Below are positions 1-10,971 of a stretch of DNA of 64,000 nt, one piece after another; position 1 is the stretch's first letter; every line of letters starts with the position of its first letter. The DNA lies in contig JAANYP010006415.1 of the NCBI GenBank assembly GCA_020465985.1, positions 62,001-126,000 of the forward strand, read 5' to 3'. The stretch comes from Centrapalus pauciflorus (Eukaryota > Streptophyta > Magnoliopsida > Asterales > Asteraceae). The notes below the pieces were generated by a model. The model ran no database searches, was not told the origin of the DNA, and saw nothing but the letters and a program-made list of their open reading frames with translations. The position numbers were made by a program, and so were the translations under genes.

Positions 1-1052
1 ATTACTTAAATTCGAATATGTGATTAAATTGAATGCATCAAATTCGAATTGTGTGACTAAATTCGAATCATACATCTCGAATTTAATGACAACACAAACT
101 CACATTCGAATTTAATGTATATCTCGAATTTAATGACAATCACCAACTTACTTTCAAATTTAATGACACTAATTATAGCTAAAATAGAATACTATTTGGA
201 ACATAGGATTAAAGTCAGGTCATAGACAAATTCGAGATATGTATCTCGAATTTAAGATTAAAATCGAAGCCCGTAGTCAAAATTGAATTCCATTTCGAAT
301 TTAGTGTCAATACCAACCATAATTCGAATTTAATGGATAAATTCGAACATATCCTCGAATTTAACTACAGACTCGAGTTTGTTCCACAAATTCGAGGTTG
401 TTCTTGGCATTTCGAATTTGTTCATAATTTACATCTTAAAAAACATACATTTCTACATCTAAAATCACGAATATGATAAATATTAAGCCTAAGTTCGTTT
501 ATATTATACTTATTCTAGTTAAAACTTCATCAAAAATAGCTTTAAATTTCATAAAAATGTTAAATTCGAATTTATTCTTAAAACCGAAAATATAAAAGCT
601 TAAAAATATCGATTCTTAACTTAAATTCGTACGAAATCATGTAGGAGATAGCAGATTCGGATAGAACTCTTCGAGATCTTTCCAACGATATATAGAACTC
701 GCTAATCGGCCGGTCGGTTTGGGAGATAATTTAGAGAGAAGGTAGAGAGAGAGTAGAGAGAGAAAGTTAGAGAGAGAGAGTAGAGAGAGAGAATCTGATT
801 TCTTTTTGAAATAAATCACGTTTATATACTTCATCTAGTTATATTTGCTAGTTAACCCACTTTCATTTTTGTATATTATATCTCTTTTATTTAATTATCT
901 TTAATAATTTATTAATTCATAATATAAATATTTATATAATTTAATTAAATATTTCATAACTTAATTAAATTATAATTCAAATAATGTAACGTTATTACAT
1001 TATCGGTTCAAAATACTGAATTTATAACTGGGTCAAAAGTTAGGTTGTTACA
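1..1052 (-). repeat. S1: LTR of a minus-strand retrotransposon, cut by the window edge
   Basis: Read on the minus strand this block starts with TGTAACAACC at 1052, a typical Ty3/gypsy LTR terminus, exactly where the G1 reverse transcriptase frame stops. The left end lies outside the window, so a solo LTR and a full element cannot be told apart. The left 600 bases carry many copies of ATTCGAAT-like palindromes. A GA-rich microsatellite and a very AT-rich stretch (840-1000) follow. I see no believable coding sequence. Calling it an LTR rests on the terminus and the insertion junction only. Confidence 0.6.
731..793. repeat. GA-rich microsatellite
   Basis: An imperfect run of GAGAGA and TAGAGAG units inside S1. 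A similar GA tract occurs in the G1 LTR at about 58776-58820, so such tracts recur in the LTRs of this genome. The apparent open frame over this tract is low-complexity translation. Confidence 0.85.
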
Positions 1053-1271
1053 TTATGCAACTCCTGAAGTTGCTTCATCATTTCCTGCATCTCAGCATGT
1101 GCCAATCTATAGGGACCTTAGCAATCGGGGCTGCTCCAGGAATCAAGTCTATTCTAAACTTTACCTGACAATCAGGTGGCAGAGTAGATATATCCTCAGG
1201 GAATACATCAGGAAAATACAATACAATATGCACACAATTACAGAATTCTTTTCAACCTTAACATTAATAAA
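1053..1271 (-). pseudogene. G1 reverse transcriptase N-terminus (Ty3/gypsy), truncated
   Basis: Minus-strand translation gives the canonical gypsy linker and RT start: FPDVFPEDISTLPPD, then DLIPGAAPIAKVP, then after a one-base frameshift RLAHAEMQEMMKQLQEL. This is the conserved region just before and at the start of Ty3/gypsy RT. The frame ends where S1 begins. The rest of pol would lie left of the window, beyond S1. The order protease-RT with no integrase between them fits gypsy rather than copia. Confidence 0.85.
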
Positions 1272-1724
1272 TTATGCAGGATATGCAACACACCCTTTTG
1301 CCACACACCTACGAGCTTTCACTATCGAAGTTAAGCATAACTCACCTTTCTTCTTTTCGCCATAAATACAAAGTGTTCTACCAACAGGAGTAGTTATTTG
1401 GATCATTCTATTAGCACAAACAATATTAGCGTCATTCTTCACTAACCAGTCCATTCCAAGAATGACATCAAACTCATGGAGTTCCATAGGGATCAGATCA
1501 GTAATGAAGGTGACGTCATCAAACAAAATCTCACATTCACGAAAGCATTTAGCTACACTCACGAAAATTAAAGTATCAGTCTCTATTTCAAAAACAACAT
1601 GCAACATACTAGGAGGTGTTTGAAAATTCTGTGCAAATGCAGTGGACACAAACGACCGCTTGGCTTCAGACTCATACAAAACCCGTGAAGAAATGGAGTT
1701 AACCAGAAACGTACCAGTTACCAC
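1272..1724 (-). pseudogene. G1 aspartic protease domain (Ty3/gypsy retropepsin), active site lost
   Basis: A 150-codon open frame matches the gypsy gag-associated aspartic protease. It carries the conserved FDVILGMDWL box at about residues 85-94. The active-site triad, normally D-[ST]-G, reads YESEAK here: Glu replaces the catalytic Asp at residue 18 (bases 1671-1673) and the Gly is also lost, so the product cannot be an active protease. The frame stops at 1272 before the RT linker. It lies downstream of the G1 gag zinc knuckles on the same strand. Family assignment is firm. Confidence 0.85.
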
Positions 1725-1894
1725 TTCTGGGTCACACTTTGCTTCTTCTAATGTTATCTACAAATCCTTGGCTTTTGCTTTTGGTGCTTCTGAACCTATG
1801 TTTGCGGACACGCCACTTGATATTCCCGTTGTTGAAGTCGCTGCCGGGTTACTAGAATGCCCTAGGACAATTTATGGTATAATGCCCAGCTCGA

Positions 1895-2907
1895 CCACAG
1901 TTATGTCACGCATTTTCCTTTGAGGACACTCTTCGCTGCTATGCCTCATCTGGTTGCAAACATAGCACCTTACATCATTCAGATTACACCTCCTAGTGTG
2001 AGACTTGCCACATCTTCTACATATATGTGGCTCTGAGTGAATTGAGTAAGACCTCTCACGTTGCGATGGTGCAGAAGGAAACTATCAAGAGACTGCTACG
2101 AAGACAGATAACGGCCAGAGTAGCCGGAGAATCCACCCCTACGAGACTTCTTTACAGGTGAGGGGCATATTGGATTCACAGATAATGATCCCGAACTTTA
2201 ATTCGTATTAGAAAAATCCTGCTCACCCACATGAGCGGCTTGAATGGAGAGTACTTAGCATACCATCAGTTGCTTATAAGTCGGATCCAAACCTCACTTG
2301 AATCTCTCCATCTTCCTTCAGTCACTACCTGATACTGTGAGTATTCGCATAACCATGAAAGCTCTTGCTCATACTCAACAACAGTCTTAGTCCCTTGAGT
2401 TAACTGCATCAGCTTCATCTCCATCTTATTCTTCGTATCTTGAGGACATTAATTAGCACACAACATTTCAGGGAACTAACTCTACTCTTGCTCCTCCAGT
2501 TTACAAAGTTGTCACATAAGTGACTTTCTTGCTGTCCACACAATCACTGATCTTGAATATCTCTTAGGTATGGTTGACCCAAGCAAGTGCCTTAACTAGG
2601 TCAATATCTCCGTCAAAAGCAATGGCTCAACAAGCCTTAAAATCCTTGAATTTATAGCCCCTTGGCTGTTTAATACATATTCTTCTGTATCAGATTCGTC
2701 ATCATCGTTCCTCCTTTGCTTAACTTTTCGTTTGCTTCTTTTCTCTTTTTTGCGCTTCGCTTCCACTTCATCATGAACGTAAACTGTTCTTGCATCAGTT
2801 TTACTTGTTTCTTAGTATAAAGAGTCATCACGGTTTGCATCATTTTTAAGAATTTGTTGTGGAGTCAGACTACCACCAGCACCAGATTCTTCACCAGATA
2901 CTATCAT
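1895..2907 (-). pseudogene. G1 gag polyprotein (Ty3/gypsy), heavily decayed
   Basis: Two zinc knuckles are readable on the minus strand. One is CX2CX3HX3C at 1986-2021 (C-R-R-C-G-K-S-H-T-R-R-C). The other is CX2CX4HX4C at 1926-1967 (C-Y-V-C-N-Q-M-R-H-S-S-E-E-C). The pair is typical of plant Ty3/gypsy nucleocapsid. The region from 2060 to 2907 should hold the capsid but is full of stops and frame changes, so no continuous frame remains. An ATG at 2907 beginning MIVSGEESGAGG is a possible gag start; that start is inferred. It lies about 190 bases from the primer-binding site. Confidence 0.75.
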
Positions 2908-3095
2908 TAGCTGAAAATAAAGTGACAAAATCATAAGCTAAAAGTTCAAGCTTTAATCGTTCTCTATCCATATCCAGGCTTATTAATATCGTCAACCTAT
3001 CTTAGGTCTGATCACAACTTATATGTTTCACTCTAATATCTTTGCATAAGTTTGAGTCCAAGCATTCTTACTAATACCTAAATACCTTAAACTAG

Positions 3096-3108
3096 TGCTT
3101 TGATACCA
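3096..3108 (-). other. G1 primer-binding site
   Basis: On the minus strand the LTR end ...GGTGTTACA is followed after 3 bases by TGGTATCAAAGCAC, complementary to the 3' end of initiator Met tRNA, the usual primer of plant LTR retrotransposons. This fixes the element's orientation as minus and the LTR/internal boundary at 3112. Confidence 0.85.
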
Positions 3109-3111
3109 TCT

Positions 3112-4738
3112 TGTAACACCTCTGCTTATAATCTCATGCAAAAGTCACCCAGTAGCTCATCTAATTACCATCACTCAATAAGTTCATAATAATCAAGATA
3201 TCTGCTAACAAAATAAAAAAATCTGAAATGCATCATAACATCATACACAATATTACTAATATAAATTAGAGTTAGTTAGCTAATACAGTCTCATTATTAC
3301 AATCATTCATTTGAAACAAGGATCCAAACTATTTTCAATTGTCATAAACATTACCACAAGTTAAGAAAATTGTCTCTAGTCTTCTAGCTCTATTCTTAAC
3401 TTGAACATCCTGTTGGACTCTTGTCTTTACCTGACAAAGGATAAACAACTTAACAGTAAGTGAATGCTTAGTGAGTTCATAGTAGGCCATGCTATAAGTA
3501 TTTTATGCCACTACTTAAAAGCTCAAATGCTTAAAGCTCGGTGTGTGCAATGCTCATGCTCAGGGGAATATCATGCTCTGAATTTGGGACACAAGCTCAA
3601 GGAAAGGAAATGTCAACCACTTCCATACACGCAAGCGCGGATTAGCGGCATACGGGGCTAGCTACCCGTATAATGCTCAATTTAGTGGTTGACCGTCAGA
3701 ATTGCCTAATATTTGCTCAAGCGAAATCACCAAAGCTCATGCATGCTCAATATAAATTGTAATGATGTGCTCATGCTTATGTGCCTATGTACAGTAAACA
3801 TGCTTATGTTATGCGTAATTCATGCTCAATAATGCTCTGGAGAGTAAACAGATGATGCAACAAAGTTAACAAGGTAACGCATGCCTCACTATTAACTGTT
3901 GCTCAAGAAAGCTAAAAGATTGCCAATAACGCTCATAAAAACAATATAGGTCCCAAATTAACATAAAAAATACATATACGCATGACTAACTACAACTCAC
4001 AAGTGTTGTATTTGCTCAGATAACTCAGATATGCTCAAGTTTACTTGCTCGAACATGCACAAGATTGCTGAAATATGCTCATAAAGGTGTGCAGTCTGTT
4101 CAGAAATACACACAATAACTCAAAGTACTATCAAGGCTCAACTTATATTTTATATCCTTAGTCTTAGCTTAAAACATATTTGCTTTGGACTTATGGTGCT
4201 CAAACTTCTCAAATATTGCTTTACATAATATAAATATGAAAGTATACTGCATAATCATGCTCACAACTGCGAAGTCTCGACTGAAAAGTTCTTAAAACTG
4301 AAAATCTAATCTTTTCATTGAACTCGAGCTCGACACTAATGGATTCGAGCTTGATTGCTTTGGACCCGAGCTCGTCTCAGCTCATTTCTTCTATTTGGCT
4401 CAAAATTTGGCTAAGACTTTACTTGAGCTCGAGTCTTTCAGGCTCGGGTTCAACTCCTTTGCACTCGAGCTCGAGCATAAAGGACCGAATTCAACTCTTC
4501 TCAGATTATCAAGTATAGGCTTAACTCATAATAAGTAGTCTCAAGGGCTGACTTGCACTGAACTCGAATTCGACATTGAAGGACTCGAGGTCGAGCCAGT
4601 TGAACTCGAACTTCGAGTCTTAATACTTGAAATTTTGCTTAATTTATTTCCAGATTCAGAAATTCCAAAAATTCATATTGCATCAAAATCCAACTTTTAA
4701 CTTGTTTTATTAGTTATAAACCCATATATACAAGGGCT
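3112..4738 (-). repeat. G1 5' LTR, first part (R/U5 side), split by the X/nested block
   Basis: The plus strand begins TGTAACACCTC at 3112, directly outside the primer-binding site. The LTR does not end cleanly: at 4739 it meets the X sequence. A matching gypsy LTR terminus occurs only at about 59100, so I infer that the LTR resumes at 58386 after a 53.6-kb nested insert. The sequence holds many TGCTCA/GCTCATGC motifs and a cluster of CTCGAG palindromes. No coding sequence is evident. Confidence 0.65.
4320..4620. repeat. Cluster of CTCGAG/GAGCTCGA palindromes in the G1 LTR
   Basis: At least ten copies of a degenerate CTCGAGCTCGAG or GAGCTCGA palindrome occur in 300 bases, with variable spacing. 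They do not encode protein. They lie inside the LTR and may be transcription-factor sites or a decayed minisatellite. Confidence 0.7.
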
Positions 4739-4888
4739 AATGACCAAAAATAGTAACAACTTTTGTCATTTTTATCATTAATAGAAACATTATTTATTTT
4801 TTATCATTAATAACATTGACTTTTGGATTTATTATCGTTTATGGTAACAACTCTTTATTTTTCTATCAATAATAGTAATTGGTGAAAT
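4739..4888 (+). repeat. X, left arm of a small inverted-repeat sequence
   Basis: The block starts GGGCTAATGACCAAAAATAG and carries several degenerate copies of TTTTTATCATTAATA. A stretch of about 55 bases (about 4760-4815) is near-identical to the reverse complement of 58330-58385. The arms are now separated by the nested retrotransposons. A MITE or foldback element is the likeliest identity, but no clean target duplication was found and the right arm seems truncated. Confidence 0.5.
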
Positions 4889-5013
4889 AACACATCATCA
4901 TCAGGAACAGAAATAATAAGATTGTTCCTACCCTTTGCATCAAAAGCAACCAGCCTTTTGTATTCATCAGACCATTGAGCTTTTGCCTTCTCAAAGGTCT
5001 TGACTTTAGGAAC
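4889..5013 (-). pseudogene. Family A gag fragment next to a truncated LTR
   Basis: Minus-strand translation gives TFEKAKAQWSDEYKRLVAF and then DAKGRNNLIISVPDDD, closely matching A2 gag around 13827-13925. It abuts the truncated A LTR directly, without U5, primer site, leader or gag start, and ends at X. It belongs to a second A copy, or to the same copy rearranged, on the far side of the A1 LTR. Confidence 0.8.
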
Positions 5014-5738
5014 AGCTCCTTTTATACTCTCACAGAGAATCCCAGTGAAGCTTCCTCATTGGATGTAGAGATAGTGGAGCGTCTTTCCAAAAAGGGCAAA
5101 ATACTTTTCAGCACATTCTGACAAAGCAACATTTGTGTCTACACTGTAGAATCTTTGTCTTTTCCTTTTTGTCTCTGTTGCAGAAGGCTATAACCAAAAG
5201 AGGAATGTCCACTTTAAACCTTTCATCTTCTGTAATGGCCATTTTGATATAAGAAATGGTCTGTCACCCATTTCAAATATCCACTTTGTCTTCATATATC
5301 AGAACAGCTTGGGCAGTGTAAGTAGATTCTAATTTTCCACTATGTCTTCGACTTTGTAAACTGATCTTTTGGTCCAAGACAATACATGAGGACATGGAAA
5401 CACATTCTATAAAGTGTTTAGCCTCTTCACAAAGAACACGTTCTGCTCACAAAGAACAAAACACTTAGAATTTGTCCAAGCTGCTCAACAGGCATGAGCA
5501 GCGTAGACAGTTTATGTCCAGCCTGTTCAACAGAACAATACGGCTTGGACAATCTGCCTTAGTTGCAACAAATACAATAGGGTAAGCAGCTTTGACTAGT
5601 ATTGCAAATCACTTATCAGGGTTCAATAAGACGTTAACAAGCCTTAAATTAAACCTTCAAGTGCATCAAACAGGTTTCATTAATAATCTCCCCCTAAGAT
5701 GTATAACAGGTTTGACTGAGGCATTTTTGTGCCTAACA
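5014..5738 (-). repeat. A1 LTR, truncated after the TATA box
   Basis: On the minus strand it starts TGTTAGGCACAAAAATGCCTC at 5738, as in the A2 LTRs, and runs to the TATA region (GTATAAAAGGAGC, plus-strand positions near 5014-5028). There it joins gag instead of R-U5. The LTR and gag share AAGGA(A)GC at the join, which suggests a microhomology deletion. It is adjacent to the A1 polypurine tract, so it serves as the A1 3' LTR. Confidence 0.8.
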
Positions 5739-5750
5739 ATCTCCCCTATT
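5739..5750 (-). other. A1 polypurine tract
   Basis: On the minus strand AATAGGGGAGAT lies immediately before the LTR start TGTTAGGC. This is the position and composition expected for the plus-strand primer of reverse transcription. A2 has AATAGGGGGAGAT in the same place. Confidence 0.8.
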
Positions 5751-6071
5751 TGCAATAATTAGTCTAAGTTGATTCTATCAATGATCACTATATATTTTTA
5801 CAATACATTTTGCTGAAATGAAATTACAACATTGAAGTACAGTAAAAGATCAGTTTATATATACACTGATAATGATTACAAACAACACATGTTGTACAAA
5901 AGTACAACTGATGTACTGAAGTAAATTACAACTAATGTAATAAGATGGATTACAACTGATGTAAATAAAGTACAACTTATGTACAAAGAGAGTTTCAACA
6001 AGTTGGACTGTTGATGGTGGGAGCAAATAATGGTAAGTCTGTCCAACTTATGGACGGCTTCCACTCTTCAT
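5751..6071 (-). other. A1 region between aORF and polypurine tract, with TTGTAC/GTACAA repeats
   Basis: This stretch is non-coding. From 5880 to 5995 it carries repeated, partly palindromic copies of TACATCAGTTGTA and relatives. The same motif set sits at the same place in A2 (about 22495-22600), so it is a conserved 3' feature of the family and not random decay. Confidence 0.7.
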
Positions 6072-9000
6072 CTACTCAGCAGTAGATGGACCTTCACGTT
6101 GTTGTCTTCCTCCAGACAGTTGTTCGAAGTGCTCCATGGTTTCACCAATCTATTCTATATCATGTCCGAGAAACATGAAGTCAGGATGTTGAAGTTCTCC
6201 TATCTCATAGAAACCTTTAAGTTGTTCCCATATAGTTGCTCTCCATTTTATGATTGTTTGAAAGTATTTGAGAGTCTGAAGGCTATGATCTGCTTGTGAC
6301 CAACTTTATACAAATCAGATGCTCTCTGGAAACACATCTTCTTTGATAGGGTGTCCACAAAGAATACCCCAAGTTCAGGTTCTTCTATGAGTTTGCCTTC
6401 CTCAGGCTCGACACCTCTGGGCAGCTGTGATTCACTCCTTTGATTTCAACAGCTACGATGGCTTAATCAATCATTATAAGGAGTTTTCAAGCTCTGTATC
6501 CTTCCTCTTTCTCCTGGGCTTAATTTTGGGTTCCATCACTGAGGTACCCTTAATTTGTTCTTCAGAGATCCGGCGCAGGTTTTTGACTCTCTCCATCAGC
6601 GTTTTGATATATGCCTTGACAGTCCTAGCATTTTCAGATTTTGACTGACTCAGGGCAACTGCCAATTCAACCCATTCTTTGTACCCCATGCAAGCAACCT
6701 CAGCATACTCATAGGTTTCCAATTCTGGACCCTTGGCACTTGGCCTGGTTATCTGAATCTTCCACTGCTTGTCTTTCTTTGAAATGGGGACAGCTTTGAG
6801 AATTGTTTCCATGGCAAGTATTTTGTTTGCTATATCAAAAAATTTCTTCCTTGCCAAGTTGTCAAAGTGTACTTGGGTTCTTGCTGAGGATGATACAGGC
6901 TTTGACTTGGTCACCAAAACCTGTGCACTCTTCTCCTTCTCACCCTCTTTTTCAACCACTGACTCTTTTGCAGCCCCTATTAGTTTTCTTTATACATCCA
7001 AGGAGGGCATCTTTATATTTTTAGCCTCCTTGGCTGCAAAGGCTTTGGCGGCTTTGGTTGAGGCTTCTTCCTTTTTATAGTCTCTCCAGAATCTCAAGCT
7101 ACACTTCATTGAAAATATAGTAAGTCTCCAATGGGATGCCCATTTTTTTGGCTTGAGACTTGTCAAACTTGAGTTGAGCAGCTTGGAGGGAGTCAGTATC
7201 CACAGAGGCTTTACTCTTGCCCTTTGCTGCTTTGAGCTGAGCAGCTTCCATTTCCTCTTCTTCTTCTTCTTTTGTCTATTCCAAAATTAGATGCCTCCTT
7301 CTTCTTGACCTGTCCTCAGGAATGGATTCCTCCCCCATACTTGGTGCAGGACTTGGAGATGAGCAGCTTCAAAAATTTTGGAGACACCTTCAACAGGACC
7401 TGTTTGAGAAATATCATCTGCTTCTCCTATTGAAGATAATTTCTCCTAAGAGGGAGATGAAGATTTCTCCCCCTTAGACTTGGTCTTCAAGGAAGATATC
7501 CTCTCCCCCTTTTGAAGGAGATGGCACAGAGCCTTCAACAATGGGTCTTCCTGAAGGAACGGATCCAACAGGCTGAGTAGCAACAGTGTTGGCAGCAGGT
7601 TTGGAATCAACCAGGCTATGCACTAAGAAAGACAAATTGTCCTTAACCTCTGCAAGTTGGGTAACACAGGTTAGAAGAGAAGAAGAGTGAGAAGTTGCAA
7701 GGGATGACAGCTGGGATATTGCAGCCCTGTCAGAGTCTGTGAACACCAAACTTTGAAGCTGTGCAAGGGTTAGTTCAAGGGACTCATGCATATCATCAAA
7801 GTTTGAGGACACAAAATTTGACAGAGAGACCACTAAGGTATTCAAGCTGGCCAGATTAGAGGGGATAGTGTTTGAGCAAGTGTCAACAAGAGTTTACAGC
7901 TGTTGGGAAACAACTGACAGTGTGGACACGGAGTCCTGCAGAGTAGAAAGAATTGATGAGAGGGAGGAGGATAGTTCTTGTAGCTGTCCAGTGAGTGCAA
8001 GCAGCTGAGAAGAATGATCAGCTTAGGGAGCAGGGGTTGGAAAAGAAGTCCTGAACGAATCAAGGAACCCCTGAAGCTGTGCAGACACAGAGTCTGAATA
8101 ATGGAGGGGATGGAGGCCATAGAATTTTCCAAAGACCCTACTTTGTTGGTAAGCAATGCCAGCTGATCCTTCAAAGATAAATCTTTGGGAGATTGAGGTG
8201 TATGGGTTGACTGTTTGGATTATGTGGATGGTGAGGAATGTGATGGTGATGGTGAGGATTGAGGAGTATCTGGATTAGTAGGGGAAGGTAGGGAGACTTT
8301 GGATAGTAATTCCAAAGCCTGGTCATAAGTTAAATGGCCCAGCTTGGAAGGGTCAAGGGGACCTTCAGCTGTGGCTGTATCTGCATCATTAGTTGAATGG
8401 GTAGGAGTGGGTGGCCTTTCAGATTTTACTGGTAATCTAGCACCTTCATCAAGACCTGGGGAGGTTCCCTCAGTAGTACCTTGGTCTTTAGGCACCTCTT
8501 CATGGGGAGAGGGGATGTGCATTTCAACATCATCAGTAGTGAAAGCTGATGATGGCATGTGCACTTGGGGAGCAGCCTCACCAGAGGGATGTTCCATTCC
8601 CTGAGGTTCATCAGCTAGCTTTTTGGTCCTTTAACAACTGTTGGGTGTGAAACAGCTGCATCACCTTGAGCAGAAGTTTGAGGCTAATCTGCTGGATGGT
8701 CAATTCCAGAAGCTTTGGCACCCCGTGCAGACTCAGATTGTGTATGAGAAGTATGAGGGGGTGACTGTGTGGACTCGGTGTGGAGTGGAGAGGGCTTCTA
8801 TCTTTCAATGTCTTCAGGCTGTTAAGAGGCTTGGACAGATGATGTGTTGGTGTCCTTTTGTACAACTGGTTCCTGTTGGGAGGAACCAGAGGGCCTAGGC
8901 TTACTCTGGGTGGACTCTATTTGGAGTGAAGCCTGCTCCAAGTTTGCTGCACTTTCTCCCAAAATAGGAGAACTGAAAACAGCAAGGGTTGCTTCTTTGT

Positions 9001-10274
9001 CAACTGACTCCATGTGGAAGGGGTCAGAGGGACTGGTCTGGGAGGATGATTTCTTTTTGGCTAATGATTTGCATCTGTTATATGATTTTAGGGATGAAAT
9101 GGACGATGGATGTTATGGGGAAGTGATGAGGGGTTCTAGTTGGACTAGAGGTGAGACTGGGTCAGAAATGGGAGAGTTAACCTGTTCCATGGTCTCAGGT
9201 GTCATAGAGGCACCAGCCCCAAAGGCTTCAGGTTCAACTGATGAACCAGGGTGACCAGTCTGCTCCTCTTTAGCCACTGAAGCTGAAGGGGCAAACTTAG
9301 GTGTTTTGGGCTTCTTGCGGACAGGCTCAGCTTCACTTGATTTCAAGGCCCTTTTGATCTGTTTGAGCCTTGATATGGATTTTCCCGTGGGAGCAGCAAC
9401 TTGATCCACCTTCTGAGTAGAAGGTCCCTCCACCAAACCAAGTAACGTCCTCATTGGAGTAGACAGACGACGTTCATTCGCAGGAACTGGGGTGTAGAAA
9501 ACCCTGTTTCCTATTATAGAAAACACTACAGTTGACAAGTAAGGTTGAGAGGTATAGAGATGCTTACCACATACATGTCTGAATATGAGGCTTAAAAACC
9601 ATGGGTATCTGACAGCAGCACGACGATGTTCTAGCTGCACCAAGTTCTTCAAATTCACAAAAATCCACCTTGCCATGTTCAGATTAGTCCCATGCACAAG
9701 CTGTAGGACTATGGGAATCTCATCCCTGCTAAGTTGATCAAAGGAGCCAACTTTGCAACTGAAAGACATCACCACAGAGACGAATAGAAAATTGTATGCC
9801 GGGGATAAGTCCCTTCTAAACAAGGTAGCACCCACTTTAGATTCTGCTACACCACAGAAGCATTGCAGGTTGCCCATCTGTTCATCCTGAGGCTGTGCTT
9901 TGTCATATTTGTCAGCAATGGGAAGATGAAGGACTTCCCTGAGAAGAGCAGTAGCGATCTCAATGATTTGATTTCCATTAAGAATAGTTCCCCTGATGGT
10001 TTTGGTTGAAGGGTCGTACGAGCAGGCGTACCAAAATTCACAAAACCATCTCCTTATACATGACACCAGGAGAGGCAGTCATTGCATAGTGTAGGGGATG
10101 GGCTTGCAGAAACTCCACCATCTGTTCATTACCTTTTCCAACATAGTTTTTGGGAATAGTCAGATTGGCAATGTAGTTGGTGGGTTTGATTGTGAGCATT
10201 GTGGTGACAGAGGGATGTTTGGTAACATCATCACCAACGAACACAAGTAAAAGGGGGTTGTTTTGGTGAGCCAT
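6072..10274 (-). pseudogene. A1 aORF: third large gene between pol and the 3' LTR
   Basis: The start is the ATG at 10274 (MAHQNNPLLLVFVGDD) and the end a TAG at 6072-6074. The N-terminal domain covers 10274-9500, with YAMT, LLREVLHLP, a GSFDQLSRDE box and YPWF. The middle (about 9400-7300) is rich in Pro, Ser, Thr and Glu, with heptad-like Leu/Ser stretches. The C-terminal domain runs from about 6950 to 6072 (HFDNLARKKF, YKEWVELAVAL). At least six frameshifts or stops break it. It is homologous to the A2 aORF throughout. No signal peptide or membrane-spanning segment is visible, so an envelope role is not supported. Plant databases call similar proteins putative plant transposon or envelope-like proteins; I recall this from general knowledge and have not searched. 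Confidence 0.8.
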
Positions 10275-10971
10275 TTGGGAAGTAGTAGTGATGCATGATG
10301 TTTGTCACTTAGTCGATTAGGGTTTAGCAGAGGGTTATGGAAGCAATAGAGAAGAAGAAGAATATGAAACAGTGGTTTAGGTATTTATAGGGTTTAAATG
10401 TGAGTGAGTAGGAGAGGGAAAGGTTTGGGCGGTTGATTTGAAATGTTCTTAACGGAAAACGGAACGGCTTGCTATGTCAGAACAGTTGTCAGACCACTTG
10501 ACCTTTTTAACTACTACCACACGTTAACAAACATTATGCCAGATAACTAAGTTAAATAAAAACATAATTTAAGTACCTTAAGTATGAAGAAAGGTAATTA
10601 AAACTGATGTTCTAAGTTGTTGTTCAAACCTGTGATGAACAGGCTGTATCACAAACTGACCACTCTTCAAGTTGTTCATGCAATCTGCGCAACTATATGA
10701 GAACAGGTTTCATTGTGAAACCTGTTCATTAGCTGGACAGGTTACAAGGGTTAGCCTTGTATGACCGATTAAGTGAGTGAGAAGGTTGGATGTTTGTACA
10801 AAAGAACAAGATTGAGATTTGAAACTTATTTTGTCAAGCCTGTTATATGTCCAAGCTGTCCAATTTTTCAAAAACTACCTAAGTATAGGACAAGTAAAAC
10901 CTGACCTGTCTAAGCTGTTCAGCAAAATTATGATAGATTTGAACAAGTGGTCTTAGGAACATAATTGACAC
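10275..10971 (-). other. A1 spacer between pol and aORF, including the aORF upstream region
   Basis: About 0.7 kb separates the pol stop from the aORF ATG. The part near pol has scattered GAACAGG/CCTGTTC motifs, as in the A LTR. The part near the aORF (10381-10510) is conserved with A2 and contains a TATA box. No ORF is visible. Confidence 0.7.
10381..10390 (-). promoter_or_regulatory. TATA box upstream of A1 aORF
   Basis: The minus strand reads CCCTATAAATACC 107 bases before the aORF ATG, followed by a CT-rich leader containing AACCCTAATCGACTAAGTG. A2 has the same TATA, the same flanking words and nearly the same spacing. An internal promoter is inferred from this conservation. Confidence 0.6.

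Noticed and set aside
637..834. 65-codon Ser/Leu-rich open frame
   Set aside because: It is a translation of a GA/TC microsatellite inside an LTR; no start context or homology.
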